From: Acetobacteraceae bacterium | GTDB taxonomy: Bacteria; Pseudomonadota; Alphaproteobacteria; Acetobacterales; Acetobacteraceae | Direction: 5' to 3' | Assembly (NCBI GenBank): GCA_003506895.1 | Contig: DNXO01000162.1 | Span: 1 to 5,387, forward strand | DNA length: 5,387 nt | Shown here: positions 1 through 5,387 of the stretch, one piece after another | Position numbering within the stretch: the first letter of the stretch is position 1 | How the letters are laid out: each line of letters starts with the position of its first letter | The notes under the pieces: generated by a model | Told to the model about the DNA's origin: nothing | Database searches by the model: none | The model's input: only the letters and a program-made list of their open reading frames with translations | Position numbers and translations under genes: made by a program

Positions 1-35
1 AGAAAAAGTACATAACACGCTCTAAGGAGCGCGAG

Positions 36-446
36 ATGCAAGTCCAGCCCTACCTGTTCTTCGAGGGACGTTGCCAGGAAGCGATCGACTTCTACCGCGA
101 GGCCCTCGGTGCCGAGGTGCTGATGCAAATGCACTACAAGGACAGCCCGGTTCCAACCGTCCAGCTACCCGGGGCGGCGGACAAGATCATGCACGCCTGC
201 GTGCGGATCGGCGAGACCCAGGTGTTCATGTCCGATGGCATGTGCGGCGGAGCACCGTCGTTTCAGGGGTTCGCGCTGTCGGTGTTGCTGAAGGACGATG
301 CAGAAGCTGAGCGGGTGTTTGCCGCATTGGGAAACGGCGGGACGGTGAACATGCCGTTGGCGAAGACCTTCTTCGCCTCGTCGTTCGGAATGGTGGCGGA
401 TCGGTTCGGCGTGGGCTGGATGGTGCTGGTTCAGGCGCCGGCGTAA
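36..446 (+). CDS. VOC-fold protein, PhnB/YjdN-like glyoxalase superfamily
   Basis: This encodes a 136-residue protein of the vicinal oxygen chelate (glyoxalase/bleomycin resistance/dioxygenase) fold, PhnB-like branch. What is seen: an N-terminal strand and helix typical of the family (PYLFFEGRCQEAIDFYREALG, residues 5-25), a central strand pair around IMHACVRIGETQVFMSD (51-67), and the C-terminal block TFFASSFGMVADRFGVGWMV (111-130), which matches the 'FG...DRFG..WM' ending of PhnB-like proteins. The length is normal for a single-domain member. The ATG is chosen because AAGGAG lies at 24-29, six bases upstream, a strong Shine-Dalgarno. Members are cytosolic, often dimeric, and rarely have a known substrate, so no reaction is assigned. 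The canonical metal-binding His/Glu set is not obvious here. The gene converges on the MocR regulator gene with a 21-bp gap; whether the two are functionally linked cannot be told from sequence. Confidence 0.87.
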   Translation: MQVQPYLFFEGRCQEAIDFYREALGAEVLMQMHYKDSPVPTVQLPGAADKIMHACVRIGETQVFMSDGMCGGAPSFQGFALSVLLKDDAEAERVFAALGNGGTVNMPLAKTFFASSFGMVADRFGVGWMVLVQAPA

Positions 447-467
447 ATCCGCCCGGCGGGTCACACA

Positions 468-1901
468 TCATCCGGCGGCGGCCACCAAGGCAGCCTCCAA
501 TCGCCGCGACACGTCACCGGCCATCGAGACGGGGGTTGCCGCGAACCCGATCACAAGGCCACTCATCCGCGGCGCGCCGGGGTAGTAGGCCCGAAGCGGC
601 GACACCGCCAAGTCCCGCGCTCTGCAAGAGCGAACCGCAGCAGCCTCGTCCAGGCCGTCCGCCAGGCGCGCCACCATGTGCAACCCGCCCGGCGCCGCGA
701 GTGCCGTTGCGTGCCGCACCGTCCGGGTCATTGCCTCCAGCAAGGCCTCGCGGCGCCTGCCATATTCGGTGCGCATCTTCCGGATGTGCGGCGACAGCAG
801 CCCCTGCCGCATGAACTCCGCCAATGTCGCCTGGGTGAACGCGTCCGTCCCCCGATCCGTCAGCGTCCGCAAACGCACGAACGCCGGGACCAGCGGCGCG
901 GGCACGATCGCGAACCCGATCCGCAGTGCCGGCGCCAGTGTTTTGCTGAACGTGCCGCAGTAGATCACTTGCCCGGCCTTATCCAACGTCGCGAGCGGCG
1001 GCAGGGGTTTACCCTCCCACCGAAACTCGGAGTCGCAGTCATCCTCCAGCACCCAGGCATTCGCCCGGCGTGCCCAGTCCAGCAACGCCAGCCGCCGACC
1101 GATCGGCAGAGCGCCGCCGAGTGGGGTTGCGTGGGATGGGGCCACCAGGGCCAGTCGCGCCGTCGGGGCGATCCGCACGCCTTCGGCAACATCGAGCCCC
1201 TCGGCATCGGAGGGAACCGGCACGATCTCTGCCCCGGCGGCCAGCAAGGCCCCGCGGCCGGCGATGTAACCCGGATCTTCCACCCAGACCCGGTCACCCG
1301 GATCGAGCAGGAGGTCCGCAGCCGTCCGTAACGCCTGTTGCGTGCCACCCGTGACCACGATGCAGCCCGGGTCGGCGACCAGCCCCCGAGTCGAAGCCAG
1401 ATGCGCCGCGATCTGTTCGCGCAGCACCAGAAGCCCCTGCGGCGGCGGATAGCTGGACAGCTCCCCGGCCAATGGCTTCAGCACCCGGGACGCACATCGC
1501 GCCCACGCCTTGATGGGGAAAAGATCGGGCGCTGGCAGGCCGCCTGCCAGCAGCAATCCCAAGGCCGGATCACGGGCAGATGCGGTGGCCGGCACTCCAG
1601 CGAGGCGGGCGCCCCGCTTGGACAGCGCAGCCGCCGCAACGGGTGGGGTCGAGGCCGGAACCGGGGCTTGGTCGGGAAGATCGGTCGCGACATAGGTCCC
1701 GCTGCCGGTTCGGCCGCGGACATATCCCTCGGCCGCCAGGCGTTCGTAGGCCAGGACGACCGTCTGCCGAGCGACCCCCAATTCATGGGCCAATGACCGG
1801 CTTGGTGGCAGGCGTCCGCCGCCGGGCAGCGCACCGGTCAAGATGCTGTGACGCAAATGGTCGAACACGGCGCTCTGCCGGGTTTGGTCTGGTGCAAGCA
1901 T
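468..1901 (-). CDS. MocR/PdxR-type transcriptional regulator (GntR winged helix fused to aminotransferase-like PLP domain)
   Basis: A 477-residue PLP-dependent regulator of the MocR subfamily of GntR. Seen: a winged helix at residues 10-71 (LPPSRSLAHELGVARQTVV recognition region 31-49, wing GRTGSGTYV 63-71), a linker rich in Pro and Ala to about residue 105, then a fold-type I aminotransferase-like domain. That domain carries VTGGTQQAL (PLP phosphate region), LEDDCDSEF with Asp287 as the pyridine-nitrogen ligand, and CGTFSKT with Lys320 as the Schiff-base lysine. By analogy with GabR (Asp279, Tyr281, Lys312), Cys289 sits where a PLP-contacting Tyr is expected. The frame is open to an upstream ATG at 2066, but I prefer the ATG at 1901: it begins just before the winged helix, gives the usual family length, has GGTGG nine bases upstream, and leaves the promoter-like and palindromic DNA outside the gene. 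Such proteins often control PLP synthesis or amine/amino acid metabolism and commonly autoregulate. The target here is unknown, since no divergent metabolic gene adjoins it. Confidence 0.92.
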   Translation of the reverse strand: MLAPDQTRQSAVFDHLRHSILTGALPGGGRLPPSRSLAHELGVARQTVVLAYERLAAEGYVRGRTGSGTYVATDLPDQAPVPASTPPVAAAALSKRGARLAGVPATASARDPALGLLLAGGLPAPDLFPIKAWARCASRVLKPLAGELSSYPPPQGLLVLREQIAAHLASTRGLVADPGCIVVTGGTQQALRTAADLLLDPGDRVWVEDPGYIAGRGALLAAGAEIVPVPSDAEGLDVAEGVRIAPTARLALVAPSHATPLGGALPIGRRLALLDWARRANAWVLEDDCDSEFRWEGKPLPPLATLDKAGQVIYCGTFSKTLAPALRIGFAIVPAPLVPAFVRLRTLTDRGTDAFTQATLAEFMRQGLLSPHIRKMRTEYGRRREALLEAMTRTVRHATALAAPGGLHMVARLADGLDEAAAVRSCRARDLAVSPLRAYYPGAPRMSGLVIGFAATPVSMAGDVSRRLEAALVAAAG

Positions 1902-1917
1902 GGGGTCACGCCACCGG

Positions 1918-1932
1918 GGATTGGTCCAATCC
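1918..1932. promoter_or_regulatory. 15-bp perfect palindrome in the MocR gene leader, candidate operator
   Basis: GGATTGG-T-CCAATCC is a perfect inverted repeat of 7-bp arms around one base. It is flanked by a direct repeat CCGGGGA at 1914-1920 and 1931-1937, each overlapping one arm. It lies 16 bases upstream of the chosen MocR start codon, just before the GGTGG ribosome-binding site (1911-1915, - strand). MocR regulators often bind next to their own promoters, so an autoregulatory operator is the natural reading. A short RNA hairpin in the leader (6-bp stem, 3-base loop) is the alternative. Function is inferred. Confidence 0.5.
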
Positions 1933-1954
1933 GGGGACGCTAGCCGGATTACAT

Positions 1955-1972
1955 CTGTATGGGAACAGTATA
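1955..1972 (-). promoter_or_regulatory. Probable -10 element and spaced direct repeats upstream of the MocR gene
   Basis: Read on the - strand, TATACT (1972-1967) is a good -10 hexamer, which would give a leader of roughly 60 bases before the ATG at 1901. No convincing -35 lies 16-18 bases upstream. The same stretch holds ATACTG (1971-1966) and ATACAG (1960-1955), a near direct repeat 11 bp apart, about one helical turn. It also reads as an inverted CTGT-N6-ACAG (1955-1968). Direct repeats on one DNA face are a common site form for MocR proteins. A missing -35 plus repeats suits an activator- or autoregulator-dependent promoter, but this is inference. Confidence 0.4.
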
Positions 1973-2000
1973 GGGCCCGGGCATGACGGAACGAGAAGGC

Positions 2001-2034
2001 CATGCTTGAGGAGCATGCCCCTGCCATGGCAGGG
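2001..2034. repeat. Adjacent hairpin and 16-bp perfect palindrome in the rpsU-MocR intergenic region
   Basis: CATGCT (2001-2006) and AGCATG (2012-2017) form a 6-bp stem with a TGAGG loop. One base later CCCTGCCATGGCAGGG (2019-2034) is a perfect 16-bp palindrome, followed on the + strand by AAAA. Neither has a U-tract on its 3' side on either strand, so they are poor intrinsic terminators. They may be protein-binding sites or RNA structure in read-through from rpsU. No function can be assigned. Confidence 0.55.
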
Positions 2035-2054
2035 AAAATCAACCGTACACAGCT

Positions 2055-2093
2055 AAAGCGCGGCAAGGAGACCTAACTCCAAACCGCGCTCTT
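2055..2093 (-). terminator. Probable rpsU transcription terminator hairpin
   Basis: AGCGCGG (2057-2063) pairs perfectly with CCGCGCT (2084-2090). The stem extends by two A-T pairs past a bulged C at 2091, and an inner stem GGAG (2067-2070)/CTCC (2077-2080) closes a 6-base loop. It begins about 25 bases after the rpsU stop codon. On the - strand the stem is followed only by TTTAGC, so the U-tract is short and termination may be leaky or Rho-assisted. The internal loop makes it a two-tier hairpin rather than a simple one. Confidence 0.55.
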
Positions 2094-2117
2094 TATGCTT
2101 TAACTGGATGGGGCTTG

Positions 2118-2321
2118 TTAGAAGCCCTCGCGCTCCAGCCGCTTACGCTCCAGCTTCCTGGCGCGGCGCACGGCTTCCGCCGCCTCACGAGCCCGGCGCT
2201 CGGACGGCTTTTCATAATGCCGACGAAGCTTCATCTCGCGGAAAATACCCTCCCGCTGCATCTTCTTCTTGAGCGCCTTCAGCGCCTGATCGACATTGTT
2301 GTCACGCACGAGAACTTGCAC
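2118..2321 (-). CDS. rpsU: 30S ribosomal protein bS21
   Basis: A 67-residue, very basic protein with the complete bS21 signature: MQVLVRDNNVDQALKALKKK at the N-terminus, then REGIFREMKLRRHYEKPSE and an Arg/Lys/Ala-rich C-terminal helix (RRAREAAEAVRRARKLERKR). bS21 sits on the 30S platform near the 3' end of 16S rRNA and helps translation initiation. The start is GTG: the conserved MQVLVRDN begins there, and AGGAGC (2332-2337, - strand) lies 10 bases upstream, a slightly long spacing that may moderate expression. The gene is divergent from def and in the same orientation as, and upstream of, the MocR gene, with a probable terminator between them. Confidence 0.97.
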   Translation of the reverse strand: MQVLVRDNNVDQALKALKKKMQREGIFREMKLRRHYEKPSERRAREAAEAVRRARKLERKRLEREGF

Positions 2322-2359
2322 TTGGCAGCCTGCTCCTATTCAGGGCGCCCCCGTCGCCG

Positions 2360-2381
2360 GGTGCGCAAATACGTTCGCACC
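2360..2381. repeat. Inverted repeat in the rpsU-def divergent region
   Basis: GGTGCG (2360-2365) and CGCACC (2376-2381) are perfect 6-bp arms around a 10-base AT-richer centre (CAAATACGTT). The repeat stands out in an otherwise G/C-run-rich 146-bp region. It is about 40 bases upstream of the rpsU start and about 30 bases upstream of the def -10-like hexamer, so it could be an operator serving either gene or a hairpin in the rpsU leader RNA. Only the repeat itself is seen; the role is open. Confidence 0.35.
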
Positions 2382-2407
2382 GGGGATTCCGGGGCGGGGG
2401 CTGGCCC

Positions 2408-2413
2408 TATAAC
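2408..2413 (+). promoter_or_regulatory. Possible -10 element for def
   Basis: TATAAC is a good -10 hexamer in very GC-rich surroundings. It would start transcription near 2420 and give a leader of about 48 bases before the def ATG at 2468. The hexamer 17 bases upstream (GATTCC) is a poor -35. It also argues against the earlier in-frame ATG at 2414, which directly abuts it and would lie upstream of the predicted transcription start. Confidence 0.4.
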
Positions 2414-2467
2414 ATGGTCGGGGATACTTACAAGCCCAATTTCCGCTACCGAAGGCATCGAACGCAC

Positions 2468-2995
2468 ATGGCCATTCTGAAAATCGCCCGGATGGGCCAC
2501 CCGGTTCTGCTGCAGAAATGCACCCCGGTCGCCGATCCCGGCGCCCCGGAGATCCGCAGACTAGTCGCCGACATGATTCAAACAATGGAGGATGCCCCCG
2601 GAGTCGGCCTGGCCGCACCGCAAGTTTATCAGGCGCTTCGGCTGTTCGTCTTCCGTGTGCCTGGCGGCCGCCAGGACCCCGAGGACACGCCGATCGGCAA
2701 CACCGTCCTGATCAACCCGAGCGTCGAACCGATCGGCGAGGAAACCGTGATGGGCTGGGAAGGCTGCCTGTCGATTCCCGACCTGCGCGCCGCCGTGCCT
2801 CGCGCGGCACGCATTCGCTACCGGGGCACCGACTGCGACGGGAACGTGATCGAACGGGAAGCCACCGGCTTCCACGCCCGCGTCGTTCAACATGAGTACG
2901 ACCACCTCGACGGCATCCTTTACCCCATGAGGATGTCGGACTTCCGCTATTTCGGCTTCACCGATGAGCTCGACCGCGCCGGAGCAAAAGGATGA
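2468..2995 (+). CDS. def: Peptide deformylase
   Basis: A 175-residue cytosolic metalloenzyme that removes the formyl group from the N-terminal fMet of nascent proteins. All three family motifs are intact: GVGLAAPQ (residues 45-52), EGCLS (98-102) with metal ligand Cys100, and QHEYDH (141-146) with ligands His142 and His146 and catalytic Glu143. The start is placed at MAILKIARMGHPVLLQ, the normal family N-terminus; an in-frame ATG 54 bases earlier would add an uncharacteristic Arg-rich segment and abuts a -10-like TATAAC. The nearest Shine-Dalgarno-like GAAGG (2451-2455) is 12 bases away, so initiation may be modest. The block GWEGCLSIPDLRAAVPR plus the tail GFHARVVQHEYDHLDGILYPMRM...FGF resembles the PDF subgroup often found as a second copy. 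The usual partner fmt is absent, so another def near fmt elsewhere is plausible (inference). Its stop overlaps the next gene's start. Confidence 0.97.
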   Translation: MAILKIARMGHPVLLQKCTPVADPGAPEIRRLVADMIQTMEDAPGVGLAAPQVYQALRLFVFRVPGGRQDPEDTPIGNTVLINPSVEPIGEETVMGWEGCLSIPDLRAAVPRAARIRYRGTDCDGNVIEREATGFHARVVQHEYDHLDGILYPMRMSDFRYFGFTDELDRAGAKG

Positions 2996-3618
2996 TCTCG
3001 CCCCCCGAACGCTCACCCGAACGCGACGCCGCGATCCTGGCGATGCTGCCCAACGTCGCTTTCGATGGCTGGACCAAGCGCGCCATCACGGCCGACGACG
3101 CGGATCTGCTGTTCCCCCTCGGTGCGCCCGAGATGATTGAGGCGTTTTGCGACCTGACTGACCGGCGGATGGAAGAAGCCGCCGCCAATCTGACGGAAAC
3201 CCGCCTTTCCCGGCGAGTCCGAGCGGTGATCGCGCTGCGGCTGGAACAGAACCGGCCGCATAAGGAGGCGATCAGGCGGGCGCTCGCTATCCTGGCGCTG
3301 CCACAGAACGCGCGGATCGCGGCGGCCACCGCGGCCAGGACCATCGATGCCATTTGGCGCACGGCCGGCGACGAGTCCGCCGATTTCAGTTGGTACACCA
3401 AGCGCGCCATCCTGGCCGCGGTCTTTGGCACCACGATCCTGTACTGGCTGCGCGATACGTCCGAGGACGACGCCGACACGCTGGCCTTTCTGGACCGCCG
3501 CCTGGCCGGCGTCGGCCGCATCGGCAAGCTGCGCGCGAAGGCGGGCGATCTGCTGGGTCGGCTTCCCCGCCCCGGTAAACTGGGAACCGGCAAACTACGA
3601 ATGGGTGACACGGGCTGA
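2992..3618 (+). CDS. COQ9 family protein (ubiquinone biosynthesis accessory factor)
   Basis: A 208-residue protein of the COQ9 family. In mitochondria COQ9 is a TetR-fold, lipid-binding partner of the COQ7 hydroxylase in ubiquinone synthesis; the bacterial role is assumed similar. Seen: the N-terminal ERDAAILAMLPNVAFDGWTKRAI (residues 10-32) with the conserved FDGW, a helical middle, and the family's most conserved block DFSWYTKRAILAAVFGTTILYWLRDTSEDDADT (131-163). A C-terminal amphipathic helix follows (LAFLDRRLAGVGRIGKLRAK, 164-183), the region that binds membrane in the human protein. There is no signal peptide. The start codon overlaps the def stop as ATGA, with GGAG at 2981-2984 seven bases upstream, so it is probably translationally coupled to def. 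No ubi/coq7 gene is visible nearby. The last 20 or so residues are Gly/Arg/Lys-rich and look poorly conserved. Confidence 0.92.
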   Translation: MISPPERSPERDAAILAMLPNVAFDGWTKRAITADDADLLFPLGAPEMIEAFCDLTDRRMEEAAANLTETRLSRRVRAVIALRLEQNRPHKEAIRRALAILALPQNARIAAATAARTIDAIWRTAGDESADFSWYTKRAILAAVFGTTILYWLRDTSEDDADTLAFLDRRLAGVGRIGKLRAKAGDLLGRLPRPGKLGTGKLRMGDTG

Positions 3619-3632
3619 CGGACACTCTATCT
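3605..3632 (+). promoter_or_regulatory. Possible lepA promoter
   Basis: GTGACA (3605-3610), 16-bp spacer, CTATCT (3627-3632). Each hexamer differs by one base from the TTGACA / CTATAT pattern described for alphaproteobacterial housekeeping promoters. Transcription would start near 3639, about 60 bases before the lepA ATG. The -35 lies inside the last codons of the COQ9 gene. It would let lepA be expressed apart from def-COQ9, consistent with the 80-bp gap; read-through from upstream is not excluded. Confidence 0.35.
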
Positions 3633-3698
3633 GTGCCGCAAATCCGGCTGGCGCATCGCCCGCCGGCCATCAGCGCAGGCCGCCGTTAGCACAGGTTC

Positions 3699-5387
3699 AT
3701 GACCGACACCCCCCTCTCGCAGATCCGCAACTTCTCCATCATCGCCCATATCGACCATGGGAAATCCACCCTGGCGGATCGGCTGATCCAGTACACCGGC
3801 GGCCTGACCGCGCGCGAGATGACCGCGCAGGTCCTCGACAGCATGGAACTGGAGAAGGAACGCGGCATCACCATCAAGGCGCAGACCGTGCGCCTGAGCT
3901 ACAAGGCCAGGGACGGCCTGACCTACGTGCTGAATCTGATGGACACCCCCGGCCACGTGGACTTCGCCTACGAAGTCAGCCGCAGCCTGGCCGCGTGCGA
4001 GGGCAGCCTGCTGGTGGTGGACGCCAGCCAGGGCGTTGAAGCCCAAACCCTGGCCAACGTCTATCAGGCGATCGACGCGAACCACGAGATCGTGCCGATC
4101 CTGAATAAGATCGACCTTCCCGCCGCCGAACCGGAACGCGTCAAGCAGCAGATCGAGGACGTGATCGGCCTCGATACGTCGGACGCGGTGGAGATCAGTG
4201 CCAAGACCGGCCTGAACATCGAGGGCGTGCTGGAAGCGCTCGTCACCCGCCTGCCACCCCCGAAAGGCGACCCGGACGCGACGTTGAAGGCGCTGTTGGT
4301 CGATAGCTGGTACGACCAATACCTGGGCGTGGTCATCCTGGTTCGCATCAAGGACGGCCACCTGAAGCGCGGCCAGAAGGTCCGCATGATGGCACAGGGC
4401 TCCATTCACACCGTGGAGCAGGTCGGCGTCTTCACCCCGAAGATGGTCCCCGTGGACCAACTCGGCCCGGGCGAGATGGGCTACATCACCGCCGCCATCA
4501 AAACCGTCGCGGACTGCAACGTGGGTGATACCATCACCGACGATCGCGTGCCGGCGCTGGAGGCCCTGCCCGGCTTCAAGCCGTCGATCCCGGTCGTTTG
4601 GTGCGGCCTGTACCCGATCGACGCCGACGATTTTGAAAAGCTGCGCGACAGCCTTGGCAAGCTGCGCCTGAACGACGCCAGCTTCCACTATGAGCCGGAA
4701 ACCTCCGCCGCGCTTGGATTCGGTTTCCGTTGTGGGTTCCTTGGCCTGCTGCATCTGGAGATCATCCAGGAGCGCCTGACCCGCGAGTTCGACCTGGACC
4801 TGATCGCCACCGCGCCGTCGGTGGTTTACCACATCTTCAAGACCAACGGCGAAATGTCGGAACTGCACAACCCGGTCGATATGCCGGACGGATCGGTGAT
4901 CGACCATATCGAGGAGCCTTGGATCAAGGCCACGATCATGGTGCCCGACGATTACCTGGGCAGCGTATTGCAGCTTTGCACCGAACGCCGTGGCCAGCAG
5001 GTGGACCTGACCTATGTCGGCAACCGAGCGATGGCGGTGTACCGGATACCGTTGAACGAAGTGGTTTTCGATTTTTACGACCGGCTGAAGTCCGTCTCGC
5101 GCGGCTATGCCAGTTTCGATTATGCCATGGACGGCTATGCCGAGAGCGATCTCGTCCGCATCTCCATTCTGGTGAACGGCGATCTGGTGGACGCGCTGTC
5201 GTTCATCGCCCATCGCGCCGCCGCCGAGAACCGTGGCCGCCAGATTTGCGCCCGATTGAAGGACCTGATCCCCAAGCAGTTGTTCAAGATCGCCATCCAG
5301 GCGGCCATCGGCAGCCGCGTGGTGGCGCGCGAGACCATCAGCGCGATGTCGAAGGACGTGACCGCGAAGTGCTACGGCGGCGACATC
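3699..5387 (+). CDS. lepA: Elongation factor 4 (LepA), 3' end beyond window
   Basis: 563 codons of the ribosome-associated GTPase EF4, open to the last base of the window. About 35-40 residues of the usual ~600 are missing, cut in the C-terminal domain right after KCYGGDI. GTPase motifs are all intact: AHIDHGKST (16-24), RGIT with Thr58, DTPGHVDF (82-89) with catalytic His86, NKID (136-139), SAKTG (167-171). Domain II follows, then the EF-G-like domain III/V region (ALGFGFRCGFLGLLHLEI) and the start of the LepA-specific C-terminal domain (KSVSRGYASFDY, IPKQLFKIAIQAAIGSRVVARE). The ATG at 3699 is forced: an in-frame TAG lies at 3687-3689. The Shine-Dalgarno is weak (CAGG at 3692-3695). The protein acts on 70S ribosomes in the cytosol and on the membrane-associated pool; proposed roles include back-translocation and 30S biogenesis. 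Confidence 0.98.
   Translation, partial: MTDTPLSQIRNFSIIAHIDHGKSTLADRLIQYTGGLTAREMTAQVLDSMELEKERGITIKAQTVRLSYKARDGLTYVLNLMDTPGHVDFAYEVSRSLAACEGSLLVVDASQGVEAQTLANVYQAIDANHEIVPILNKIDLPAAEPERVKQQIEDVIGLDTSDAVEISAKTGLNIEGVLEALVTRLPPPKGDPDATLKALLVDSWYDQYLGVVILVRIKDGHLKRGQKVRMMAQGSIHTVEQVGVFTPKMVPVDQLGPGEMGYITAAIKTVADCNVGDTITDDRVPALEALPGFKPSIPVVWCGLYPIDADDFEKLRDSLGKLRLNDASFHYEPETSAALGFGFRCGFLGLLHLEIIQERLTREFDLDLIATAPSVVYHIFKTNGEMSELHNPVDMPDGSVIDHIEEPWIKATIMVPDDYLGSVLQLCTERRGQQVDLTYVGNRAMAVYRIPLNEVVFDFYDRLKSVSRGYASFDYAMDGYAESDLVRISILVNGDLVDALSFIAHRAAAENRGRQICARLKDLIPKQLFKIAIQAAIGSRVVARETISAMSKDVTAKCYGGDI

Noticed and set aside
447..467. GC-rich CCGCCCGGCGGG between the convergent VOC and MocR genes as a bidirectional terminator
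   Set aside because: The arms can only pair with an impossibly short loop and there is no T-run on either side.
678..1331. 217-codon open frame on the + strand opposite the MocR gene
   Set aside because: Antisense shadow of a confidently identified gene; Arg/Pro/Gln-rich product with no recognisable motif.
1902..2066. 55-residue N-terminal extension of the MocR regulator to the ATG at 2066
   Set aside because: The extension has no family similarity and runs across a -10-like element, palindromes and the edge of the rpsU terminator. The ATG at 1901 gives the usual length and a plausible ribosome-binding site.
2414..2467. 18-residue N-terminal extension of peptide deformylase
   Set aside because: The earlier ATG immediately follows TATAAC and would precede the likely transcription start; the normal PDF N-terminus begins at 2468.
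2958..3611. 217-codon - strand open frame opposite the COQ9 gene
   Set aside because: Ser/Arg/Ala-rich antisense shadow of a recognised gene with its own ribosome-binding site and family motifs.
3627..5213. 528-codon open frame on the - strand opposite lepA
   Set aside because: It lies entirely antisense to lepA, whose frame carries all GTPase and LepA motifs. Its composition (His, Gln, Val, Asp, Gly rich, low-complexity feel) is what the complement of high-GC coding DNA gives, and I recognise no domain.

Overview
This is a GC-rich window (clearly above 60% GC by eye) of ordinary chromosomal character. It most likely comes from an alphaproteobacterium. A COQ9-family gene (ubiquinone biosynthesis, found in alphaproteobacteria and mitochondria), a short S21 protein of alphaproteobacterial type and the pairing of COQ9 with lepA fit the Acetobacterales/Rhodospirillales best. 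That placement is an inference from gene content, not a database match. I see no phage, transposon, CRISPR, tRNA or rRNA signal.

Left part (1-2117): a small glyoxalase-fold (VOC, PhnB-like) protein gene on the + strand converges, with a 21-bp gap, on a - strand gene for a MocR-type regulator. The regulator joins a GntR winged helix to an aminotransferase-fold PLP domain. It has an unusual Cys where the family normally has the Tyr that contacts the PLP phenol oxygen. Its upstream region (1902-2117) holds a 15-bp palindrome, a -10-like element embedded in 11-bp-spaced direct repeats, a 16-bp perfect palindrome with an adjacent hairpin, and the probable rpsU terminator.

Middle (2118-2467): rpsU (ribosomal protein bS21, GTG start) is on the - strand, divergent from def across about 146 bp that contain a hairpin-forming inverted repeat and a -10-like TATAAC for def.

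Right part (2468-5387): def (peptide deformylase) overlaps a COQ9-family gene by ATGA, so the two are probably translationally coupled. After 80 bp with a possible promoter comes lepA (elongation factor 4), which runs off the window end after 563 codons. rpsU, def and lepA are all translation genes (30S subunit protein, N-terminal deformylation of nascent chains, ribosomal GTPase). The COQ9 gene is the respiratory/quinone member in between.

No clearly new multi-gene system is visible. The items most worth a second look are the active-site substitution in the MocR regulator and the palindrome-rich control region upstream of it.
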